A DNA stretch of 64,000 bases from Candidatus Kryptoniota bacterium (GTDB lineage Bacteria; Bacteroidota; Ignavibacteria; Kryptoniales; Kryptoniaceae): contig CALJEK010000005.1 in assembly GCA_938074445.1 (NCBI GenBank), positions 1 through 64,000 on the forward strand, written 5' to 3'. Within the stretch, counting starts at the first letter, position 1; every line of letters starts with the position of its first letter. The notes beneath the pieces were generated by a model. That model was not told the origin of the DNA and did no database searches. It worked only from the letters and a program-made list of their open reading frames with translations. Shown here in pieces: positions 1-7,143 of this stretch. The translations under genes and the position numbers were made by a program.

Positions 1-446
1 GAAGTCGTCAAAAGCTCCTCCCTTGAGCCCTCATACGGCAAAATAAATCCCTTCTCCCTCCCATCAGGCAATACCTCTGTAATACCATGCCCAGCAAAAA
101 AAACAAAAACCCTATCATCCTCACCAGCAACTCGCCTCAAACGATCAAACGACTGCATTATCCTCTCCTTCGTCGCATCAGCATCGTAAAGCTCAATTAT
201 GTTCTCACGCTTGAAACCATATCCACTAACCAAAACATCCACCACCGCCTTCGCATCTTGAACCGCATATCTAAGCTTCGGCGCCCTAAGATAATTGTTT
301 ATCCCAATCACAAGTGCCCAAGACTCACGGTAAAACTCCGAAAGCGATACCCCCCTATCCACCCTCAACCCTATACCACGCTCCTGTGAAAAAGATGAAA
401 AACCTAACAAAAAAACTAACACTGGAATAAGTACCCTCTTTTTCAT
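1..446 (-). CDS. Secreted caspase-like (peptidase C14) protein, 3' end cut by window edge
   Basis: Reading leftward from an ATG at 446, 148 codons are visible and the gene runs off the window. Residues 1-20 form a signal peptide (MKKR, a hydrophobic core, ending FSSFSQ). Then come SWALVIGINNY (about 42-52), a YAVQDAKAV segment, and FVFFAGHG at 113-121. His120 of that motif is the expected catalytic histidine of caspase/metacaspase-fold peptidases; the catalytic cysteine would lie past the window edge. The start is supported by a GGAGGG ribosome site 4 nt upstream and a consensus promoter at 483-511. The C-terminal part and any accessory domain are unseen, so specificity cannot be judged. Confidence 0.8.
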   Translation of the reverse strand, partial: MKKRVLIPVLVFLLGFSSFSQERGIGLRVDRGVSLSEFYRESWALVIGINNYLRAPKLRYAVQDAKAVVDVLVSGYGFKRENIIELYDADATKERIMQSFDRLRRVAGEDDRVFVFFAGHGITEVLPDGREKGFILPYEGSREELLTT

Positions 447-482
447 GGCGTTCCCTCCATATTTATTTTGTGCTCTATAAAA

Positions 483-511
483 AATTTAATAACTCAAAAA
501 CAATTTGTCAA
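483..511 (-). promoter_or_regulatory. Sigma-70-like promoter of the caspase-like gene
   Basis: On the minus strand TTGACA (506-511), a 17-base spacer and TAAATT (483-488), about 30 nt before the ribosome site of the gene starting at 446. Predicted from sequence only. Confidence 0.65.
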
Positions 512-548
512 GTGGCAGGAGCACTCTTGGACGGGGGCTTTTACAAAC

Positions 549-577
549 TTGATTTTAAAATCAAAAATTTTTATATT
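549..577 (+). promoter_or_regulatory. Candidate promoter of tRNA-Val
   Basis: TTGATT (549-554), 17-base spacer, TATATT (572-577). The -10 box ends 13 nt before the mature tRNA at 591, a plausible short leader. Confidence 0.45.
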
Positions 578-590
578 AGAAACGAATTTT

Positions 591-665
<75 letters not shown>

Positions 666-673
666 CTTCCTAT

Positions 674-1576
674 TTAAATTTCTGGAAAAGGCTCAAGTAA
701 GTATTGATCAAGCAAATATTTATCCTCAAACCTCATCGCGTAAACTTTCACTATCTCAAGCAAATTTACAAAATCAAGTTTACCACCTCTATATTTATCA
801 ACCAACTTCAAAAAATATGCTCTCTCCATTTTAGAAAGATTTTCGGAGATGTGCCCGAAAATATGAATGATAGAGTTAGCCAAATTCGTTTTCCTGAAGC
901 CATGCCTCATCAAGTCCTTAAAAGTCATCTCATACTTTTTAACTATTTCATCGAATTTGTTAGGTTTATGCTCAGCGATTATCTTCCCAAGTTCTTTAAG
1001 GTGCTTTTGCGAAATGCTCATAAAAATATATTTGTGCCTGGTGTGGAAATCGATTAATCCATTTATATTTGACTTCGCATTTTCAAATCTGAAAAGCGTA
1101 AAAACTTTCACAAGGAACCCCCACATTAATTCTCTATTTCTCAACCTCCCTTCATCAATCAAAGGTACGTAAGGCAAATTTTCGCTTACATATCGTGCGA
1201 AAATTCCGTATGTTTTGCCATAAATATTGTTTTTTAAATAAACTTTCGCACTCCCCACACCACAACTTGGAGATTTCGCCTTAAGAATAAAACCATGAAC
1301 ATTACCAAGCCCACTTAAAAATCCATCAGAAAACTTCTCGAGTTGAGAAGTTAAATCAACCCCAGTTTCATCTTGAATAGCTCTGATATCATCCCCAATT
1401 TTATGCAATCTTATAGTCTTTCTCGGAACCCCGAGCCCTATCTCAAACTCAGGGCAAACATGAATTAAATTAAAGAGCGACTTTAATTTATTAACGATCT
1501 CATCATTAACTGTAGCGCCGTTATATCTATATGCAAATCCGTCAAGGCATGCACTTAAAACTACCGTCGGCTTCAT
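674..1576 (-). CDS. DUF523-DUF1722 fusion protein
   Basis: 300 aa. The N-terminal half (about 1-160) matches DUF523: VVLSACLDG with Cys10, CPE at 41-43, and SPSCG at 102-106, a conserved cysteine set suggesting metal or Fe-S binding. The C-terminal part (about 185-300, starting near FHTRHKYIFMSIS) matches DUF1722. The fused form occurs widely in bacteria and its biochemical role is not established. It is the last gene of a leftward group after the NUDIX and zinc-ribbon genes, 6 nt after the latter's stop, and it converges on the tRNA-Val gene. No good ribosome site is visible, so translational coupling to the small gene upstream is likely. Confidence 0.85.
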   Translation of the reverse strand: MKPTVVLSACLDGFAYRYNGATVNDEIVNKLKSLFNLIHVCPEFEIGLGVPRKTIRLHKIGDDIRAIQDETGVDLTSQLEKFSDGFLSGLGNVHGFILKAKSPSCGVGSAKVYLKNNIYGKTYGIFARYVSENLPYVPLIDEGRLRNRELMWGFLVKVFTLFRFENAKSNINGLIDFHTRHKYIFMSISQKHLKELGKIIAEHKPNKFDEIVKKYEMTFKDLMRHGFRKTNLANSIIHIFGHISENLSKMERAYFLKLVDKYRGGKLDFVNLLEIVKVYAMRFEDKYLLDQYLLEPFPEI

Positions 1577-1582
1577 AATTAA

Positions 1583-1762
1583 CTATGTTTCTATCTTAAC
1601 GGTGAACTTTCTTTTGCATTTTTTACATTGATACTCAACGGTTATCCAATTATTCCTTTCGTAATAACTTATCTCTTCAAGCTCCCCCGCGCAACCCTTG
1701 AAGATACACCTCTTCATCTCAACATTAAATTGTCTATTCCCATTTTTTATCTCTTCTCCCAT
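1583..1762 (-). CDS. 59-aa zinc-ribbon-like small protein
   Basis: A short reading frame from ATG 1762 to TAG 1583. It has Cys19-X4-Cys24 and Cys46-X2-Cys49 separated by 21 residues, then a basic/hydrophobic strand (KRKFTVKIET), as in a two-knuckle zinc ribbon. It overlaps the last 16 nt of the NUDIX gene and is followed after 6 nt by the DUF523 gene, so it sits inside an operon. Met16 (MKRC) is an alternative start. I recognise no named family. The four cysteines and tight gene packing are the evidence that it is real. Confidence 0.65.
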   Translation of the reverse strand: MGEEIKNGNRQFNVEMKRCIFKGCAGELEEISYYERNNWITVEYQCKKCKRKFTVKIET

Positions 1763-2316
1763 CTTCTCTTCAAAATTTTTTCACCTATCATTATCCCAAC
1801 TATTGATTTTGCATCTACTATCTCACCTTTCAAAATCATCTCAACAGCTTCATCGATCGACTTGAACTCAACAGATAAAACTTCCCCTTCTTCAAGATTT
1901 TGCTCTTTCTCACGCAGATCTTCAGCAAGATAAATGTAAAGTTTCTCGCTACAAAATCCGGGAGTTGTGTAAATGTAAGTCAAAAGCTCGACTTTTCCAG
2001 GTTTAAACCCCGTTTCCTCTTCAAGCTCCCTTATAGCGCAAACTTTTGGGTCTTCACCAGGGTCGATTTTCCCCGCCGGCAACTCATAAATGAATTTGTC
2101 AATCGGATAGCGATACTGCTTTATCAAAATAATTTTATTGTCAGGTAAAACCCCGAGAACAACAGCCCCTCCGGGATGCTCTACCACCTCTCGAATTGTG
2201 TGATTCCCAGAATCGAAGTATTCAAGCTCATCAACAACTATATTGAAAACCTTGCCACGGTAAATTATATTCCGTTTCTTTAATCTCATATTTCCCATTA
2301 TCTTATCACTGCCCAT
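1747..2316 (-). CDS. nudF: NUDIX hydrolase, probable ADP-ribose pyrophosphatase
   Basis: 189 aa. A perfect Nudix box (GX5EX7REUXEEXGU) runs from Gly82 to Phe104, with RELEEETGF at 96-104 carrying the Mg-binding glutamates. The preceding IILIKQYRYP and YELPAGK segments are typical of NudF/YffH-type enzymes that hydrolyse ADP-ribose to AMP and ribose 5-phosphate. The start is ambiguous: Met1, Met7 or Met10 (the last preceded by GGGAAAT). It lies 16 nt after pyrE and probably shares its transcript. Confidence 0.88.
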   Translation of the reverse strand: MGSDKIMGNMRLKKRNIIYRGKVFNIVVDELEYFDSGNHTIREVVEHPGGAVVLGVLPDNKIILIKQYRYPIDKFIYELPAGKIDPGEDPKVCAIRELEEETGFKPGKVELLTYIYTTPGFCSEKLYIYLAEDLREKEQNLEEGEVLSVEFKSIDEAVEMILKGEIVDAKSIVGIMIGEKILKRRWEKR

Positions 2317-2332
2317 AAAAACACAAAATTTA

Positions 2333-2923
2333 TTAGTATATCCCCCTGCTTCCGGGTTTTTCTAGTTCCACACCTTCCTTACACAATGGACATTCCTCCG
2401 GTTTAAATGTTGGCACTTCAAGCCTTACAACTGATGCAAACCTTGTTCCAAAATCAATTTTCCCACCACTTCTATCAACTATGCACCCAACGCCCACTAA
2501 CTTGCCACCTGCACTTTTAACAAGTTCTATGACCTCAAAGACGCTTCCACCAGTTGTAACGACATCCTCACAAACAAGCACCCTTTCCCCAGGTTTTATC
2601 CCAAATCCCCTTCTTAACTTCATCACCCCAGACTCTCTTTCAGCAAATATATTTCTCGCCTCAAGTTGACGCGCAACCTCATAACCAACAATTATACCAC
2701 CTATGGCAGGAGAAACTACAAGTTCAACTTCACTTGTATAGAAATGCCTTGCTATTTGTCTACACAAAAGCTCTGAATACTCCGGATATTGTAAAACTTT
2801 TGCACACTGAAAATACAGCGGGCTATGCAGTCCAGAAGTTAAGAGAAAATGCCCTTCAAGAAGTGCCCCCGTCTCTTTGAAAATTTTTAACACTTCTTCA
2901 GATGAGATCTGGGAAAATTGCAT
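2333..2923 (-). CDS. pyrE: Orotate phosphoribosyltransferase
   Basis: 196 aa, normal for the longer bacterial form. It makes OMP from orotate and PRPP in pyrimidine synthesis. The PRPP loop [13 protein letters not shown] spans about 115-127, and GLHSPLYF (31-38) fits the orotate-binding N-terminus. The C-terminal CPLC...GSRGIY tail is usual in this subfamily. It lies 22 nt after clpC in the same direction; no other pyrimidine gene is nearby. Confidence 0.95.
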   Translation of the reverse strand: MQFSQISSEEVLKIFKETGALLEGHFLLTSGLHSPLYFQCAKVLQYPEYSELLCRQIARHFYTSEVELVVSPAIGGIIVGYEVARQLEARNIFAERESGVMKLRRGFGIKPGERVLVCEDVVTTGGSVFEVIELVKSAGGKLVGVGCIVDRSGGKIDFGTRFASVVRLEVPTFKPEECPLCKEGVELEKPGSRGIY

Positions 2924-2945
2924 GATGAACAGGTTTTATTTTAAA

Positions 2946-5441
2946 TCACTTCTCCTCCTCTGTAAGCTCCTCGGGCTCATCTTTTTGTTTGCCAGCTTCA
3001 TAAAACACAAGCTCGTCGTGATTCTTTGATACCTTAACCTTAATTACACTCCCAGATGTGAACTTACCTTTTAATATTTCCTCAGATAATGGCTCCTCAA
3101 GATACTTCTGAACAGCCCTCTTCAATGGTCGCGCTCCAAAAGCGGGATCGTAACCTTTTTCGGCAAGGAACTCCTTCGCACTTCTTGTAAGCTCGAGCGA
3201 CATATTCATCGTCTTCAAACGTTTCAATATATCCTGAACTGCTATATCTACAATCTGAACGATATGTTCCTTCTCAAGCGGTTTGAATATAATTATCTCG
3301 TCGATTCGGTTCAAAAATTCCGGACTAAACACGCGTTTGACCGCTTCCTCAATCGTGGCTTTCATAGCTTCAAATCTATCCTTCGGCGTCTCACTCACTC
3401 CGAAACCAACTCTACCAGTAATTTTTATATCCCTTGTTCCAATATTCGAGGTCATAATTATAACTGTATTTCTAAAATCAACCCTCCTACCGAGGCTATC
3501 CGTGAGTTGACCATCGTCAAGGACCTGCAACAAGATGTTAAATACATCGGGATGTGCCTTTTCAATTTCATCAAACAAAACAACTGAATAAGGTTTCCTT
3601 CGCACCTTTTCCGTTAACTGCCCACCTTCTTCGTATCCGACATATCCAGGGGGAGCACCAATCAACCTGGAAACGTTAAATTTTTCCATATATTCGGACA
3701 TATCAATTCTTATCAAAGCATCTTCTGTATCAAACAAATATCTTGCAAGTGCTTTCGCAAGCTCTGTCTTGCCAACCCCCGTTGGACCAAGGAATATAAA
3801 CGAACCAATTGGTCTTCTTGGGTCCTTTAATCCAGCTCTTGCTCTTCTTATCGCTCGTGTCAATTTTTCAATCGCTTCATCTTGACCAACGACTTGCTTT
3901 TTAAGCTCCTGTTCCATATTCATTAATTTTTCTGACTCTGACTGGCTTATCTTATTCACAGGTATTCCTGTCATCATCGCAACAACTTCAGCAATATCTT
4001 CTTCAGTAACCTCAAAAACCATACTTTGAGCTTTTATTTCCCATTCTCGTTTTGCGATTTCAAGATCGCTTAAAAGTTTTTTCTCCAGATCTCTCAATCT
4101 CGCAGCCTGTTCAAAGTCCTGATTCTTAACAACCTGATTTTTCATCTGCCTAATTCGCTCAATCTCCTCTTCAAGTTCAACGATCTCCTTTGGTACAACA
4201 ATATGCGATAAGTGAACCCTTGCTCCCGCTTCATCCATAACATCTATTGCTTTATCGGGAAGATATCGATCCGTTATATATCTATCACTTAATCTGACCG
4301 CAGCCTCAATTGCTTTATCAGTATACCTTACATTATGATGTTCTTCGTACCTATCTTTTATGTTCATTAAAATGTAAATTGTTTCCTCAACGCTTGGAGG
4401 GTCAATCATAACTTTTTGAAATCTTCTCTCAAGAGCTCCATCCTTTTCAATATATTGGCGATATTCGTCAAGCGTTGTAGCACCTATTGTTTGAAGTTCA
4501 CCTCTGGCTAAAGCCGGTTTAAACATATTTGAAGCATCAAGCGAACCAGATGCCCCACCTGCCCCAACTATCGTATGCAACTCATCTATAAACAAGATCA
4601 CATCTCTTGCTTTCTCAAGCTCATTTAAAATTGCTTTAACTCTCTCTTCAAATTGACCGCGATATTTCGTTCCAGCAACCAAAGCTGCGAGATCAAGTTG
4701 AACAATCCTCTTATTATGTAAAACCCTTGAAACTTTTTTCTGTACAATTCTCAACGCAAGCCCTTCAACTATGGCTGTCTTCCCAACCCCAGGCTCCCCT
4801 ATTAAAACAGGATTATTTTTCTTTCGCCTACTTAAAATTTGTGCAACCCTTTCGATTTCCTTATCTCTCCCGATAACTGGATCAAGTTTCCCCTCCAGTG
4901 CAAGCTTTGTCAAATCTCTGCCGAAATTATCAAGCACCGGGGTCTTCGTTCGCTCTTGAGCCTTCGCTGACCCATAAGCCTTCGCAGTCTCGGTAACGCT
5001 TGATTTCCCACTCAATATATTGTCAAGCTCGTTGCGCACCGCTTCATAAGTCACACCAAATTGTCTCAAAATTTGAGATGCAAGATTATCTTCATCTCTG
5101 AGAATTGAAAGCAAAAGATGCTCAGTCCCAATCACATCGGATTTGTAAAGCTTCGCTTCAAGATATGTAATTTTTAAAACTTTCTCCGCTTGCTTCGTCA
5201 ATGGCAAACTCCCCATAACAAGAGTTCCACCCGTAGTCCTAACAGTATCCTCAATTGCTTTTTTAAGCTTGTAAAGATCACACCCAAGATTGCGCAAAAT
5301 TTTAACCGCAAGACCTTCCCCCTCCCTAATTATCCCAAGCAGAAGATGCTCAGTCCCTATATAATCATGACCAAGCCGTAACGCTTCCTCGCGACTCAAT
5401 CTTATAACTTCCTGAACCCGATTCGAGAAGTTCTCTTCCAT
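2946..5441 (-). CDS. clpC: ATP-dependent Clp protease ATPase subunit ClpC
   Basis: 831 aa. Two Clp_N repeats (about 1-145) precede AAA module 1 with Walker A GEPGVGKT (215-222). Next is a middle domain with a UVR-like helix (NQDFEQAARLRDLEKKLL, about 435-455), then AAA module 2 with GPTGVGKT (about 555) and a ClpB_D2-small C-terminus. The UVR segment and short middle domain separate it from ClpB. It unfolds substrates for ClpP. The usual ctsR/mcsAB neighbours are absent. A near-perfect promoter (5530-5558) gives a leader of about 80 nt. Confidence 0.96.
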   Translation of the reverse strand: MEENFSNRVQEVIRLSREEALRLGHDYIGTEHLLLGIIREGEGLAVKILRNLGCDLYKLKKAIEDTVRTTGGTLVMGSLPLTKQAEKVLKITYLEAKLYKSDVIGTEHLLLSILRDEDNLASQILRQFGVTYEAVRNELDNILSGKSSVTETAKAYGSAKAQERTKTPVLDNFGRDLTKLALEGKLDPVIGRDKEIERVAQILSRRKKNNPVLIGEPGVGKTAIVEGLALRIVQKKVSRVLHNKRIVQLDLAALVAGTKYRGQFEERVKAILNELEKARDVILFIDELHTIVGAGGASGSLDASNMFKPALARGELQTIGATTLDEYRQYIEKDGALERRFQKVMIDPPSVEETIYILMNIKDRYEEHHNVRYTDKAIEAAVRLSDRYITDRYLPDKAIDVMDEAGARVHLSHIVVPKEIVELEEEIERIRQMKNQVVKNQDFEQAARLRDLEKKLLSDLEIAKREWEIKAQSMVFEVTEEDIAEVVAMMTGIPVNKISQSESEKLMNMEQELKKQVVGQDEAIEKLTRAIRRARAGLKDPRRPIGSFIFLGPTGVGKTELAKALARYLFDTEDALIRIDMSEYMEKFNVSRLIGAPPGYVGYEEGGQLTEKVRRKPYSVVLFDEIEKAHPDVFNILLQVLDDGQLTDSLGRRVDFRNTVIIMTSNIGTRDIKITGRVGFGVSETPKDRFEAMKATIEEAVKRVFSPEFLNRIDEIIIFKPLEKEHIVQIVDIAVQDILKRLKTMNMSLELTRSAKEFLAEKGYDPAFGARPLKRAVQKYLEEPLSEEILKGKFTSGSVIKVKVSKNHDELVFYEAGKQKDEPEELTEEEK

Positions 5442-5529
5442 GGCAATTTATTTGCTTTGTTTGTGTTTTCAATTTTATTAACCGCTAAAATCTTGCTCCA
5501 AATTTCATAAGAACGAATTCCCTTAATCA

Positions 5530-5558
5530 AATATAATTATTTTAAACTCATTTGTCAA
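5530..5558 (-). promoter_or_regulatory. Consensus promoter of clpC
   Basis: Minus strand TTGACA (5553-5558), 17-base spacer, TATATT (5530-5535). I saw no CtsR-type heptanucleotide repeat around it. Confidence 0.72.
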
Positions 5559-5606
5559 ATTAATGTCCCACAAATGCTCACCGTATCATTTCTAACCTCT
5601 GTTCCC

Positions 5607-5635
5607 TTGACTTTTGCTAAAAAATTTATTATTAT
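5607..5635 (+). promoter_or_regulatory. Promoter of the coiled-coil gene
   Basis: TTGACT (5607-5612), 17-base spacer, TATTAT (5630-5635), about 20 nt before a GGAGG ribosome site. It forms a divergent promoter pair with the clpC promoter. Confidence 0.7.
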
Positions 5636-5670
5636 AGATTGGAAATCAAATACAACTATGGAGGTATAAA

Positions 5671-7035
5671 ATGCCGTTGGAGGAATTACGCCCAACCAAT
5701 AATTATGTCACTTATGACCAACTTCAAAAATTTTTCGCCGAGCGACTCGAGGCATTGGAAAGGGAAATAGAAACGAAATTGCTTCAACTTAAGGAGTCGA
5801 AATTTAACTATCTCGAAGAAAAACTTAACTTAAAAACTGAACTTGAAGCGCTGAAAGAACAATTTAGAATTCTAAATTCTGAATTTATAACGAGGATAAC
5901 CAATCTTAGCTATAAAGTTCTTGAAATAAATAATTTCTTCACACAAAAGCTTGCAGAGATAAATCAGCAATTTACCGAATTAAATACATCCATAATCGCA
6001 GAGTTCGAAAGATACAGAAAAGATTTTCACGAGTTTTTATCTAACAATGACCTCAGAACGTTCTTCGAAAGGAATTCAGACTTGATGCCATATCTCCTCT
6101 CACCGATGATCAATGAAATATCCGAATTCAAAAACAAATTGTCAACAATTGAAACAAACCTTCAGCTTATACAGAACTTTTACAACAATATAAGTGGCGA
6201 GATAAATAAACAAGTAGACGAAATAATTAAAACAACGCTTAACAATGTTGATTCAAAAGTTCTATCTATAACTGATACGCTGAAAGAAACTTTACAAACC
6301 AAAGTCAGCTCCCTTGAAATAAGCGGTGGTATTGATATTACAGGTTTAAATGAATTCAAAGAAGAAATTTCAAACCTCCTCAACACAATAAATCAAAACA
6401 TTGCGGAGATTAAAAGTCTCTATCAAAACATCCAACAAATAGAGGCGACAACACCTCAACTTGATTTCTCAGCAATACTTTCGGAGATAAACTCAAAAAT
6501 AGAAGAAATTAAAAACAACCAATCGACCAGAGAATTTATCGTCCCCGAATTCCCAGATATAGAATATCTAAAATCTTTCTCAGAGGAAATTCAAAGCAAT
6601 CTCTCCATACTCAAGAAGATATCTGAAGATATAATCTCAAAAACAAGTTCATTTACATTCACTTTACCCGCAAATCTCGATGAAAACCTACAATCGATCG
6701 ATTCCCAAATCAAGGAAATGCAAAATGTTTTTAATGAGGTTGCCACCTCTCAATATGAAATCCAAAACAACATCAGCAACTTACTAGAAAAAATTATCAG
6801 CTTAACCACAGAAGTTCCCAACATAACTAAGTCGATCAAAAAAGATATATCCGAAAACTTCACCCTTATCAAATCTGAGATAAAACAAGAGCTGAAAAAT
6901 CAAAAACAAGAAATAGCAAGTTCAATTAATTCGATAACAGAATCAATAGAATCTTTAAAAGGCTACTACATGGTGATAATACTTTGCACAGTTTTAATAA
7001 TTGGTGCGATGATTTTGTTAAAGTTCGTCTTTTAA
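5671..7035 (+). CDS. Tail-anchored long coiled-coil protein of unknown function
   Basis: 454 aa, no recognised family. There is no signal peptide. Almost the whole chain is rich in Glu, Lys, Ile, Leu, Asn and Ser in heptad-like runs, predicting long coiled coils. The last 23 residues (YYMVIILC...LLKFVF) form a single hydrophobic helix, so the protein is probably C-terminally membrane anchored with the coil in the cytoplasm. The ribosome site GGAGG is ideal. It has its own promoter and precedes alaS by about 110 nt. A scaffold or tethering role is only a guess from architecture. Confidence 0.75.
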   Translation: MPLEELRPTNNYVTYDQLQKFFAERLEALEREIETKLLQLKESKFNYLEEKLNLKTELEALKEQFRILNSEFITRITNLSYKVLEINNFFTQKLAEINQQFTELNTSIIAEFERYRKDFHEFLSNNDLRTFFERNSDLMPYLLSPMINEISEFKNKLSTIETNLQLIQNFYNNISGEINKQVDEIIKTTLNNVDSKVLSITDTLKETLQTKVSSLEISGGIDITGLNEFKEEISNLLNTINQNIAEIKSLYQNIQQIEATTPQLDFSAILSEINSKIEEIKNNQSTREFIVPEFPDIEYLKSFSEEIQSNLSILKKISEDIISKTSSFTFTLPANLDENLQSIDSQIKEMQNVFNEVATSQYEIQNNISNLLEKIISLTTEVPNITKSIKKDISENFTLIKSEIKQELKNQKQEIASSINSITESIESLKGYYMVIILCTVLIIGAMILLKFVF

Positions 7036-7143
7036 CAACTATACACCTTCCTGAAAAACTTCCGATGCCTTGAATTTGCAAGAAACCCCGTCTTTTATTA
7101 GATTTTAGGAAAAGGAAAACAAACTTTTTATTTTGCATAGACT

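Noticed and set aside
87-389. A rightward open frame of 100 codons opposite the caspase-like gene
   Set aside because: The minus strand has the signal peptide, caspase motif, ribosome site and promoter; the rightward frame has none and is a shadow.
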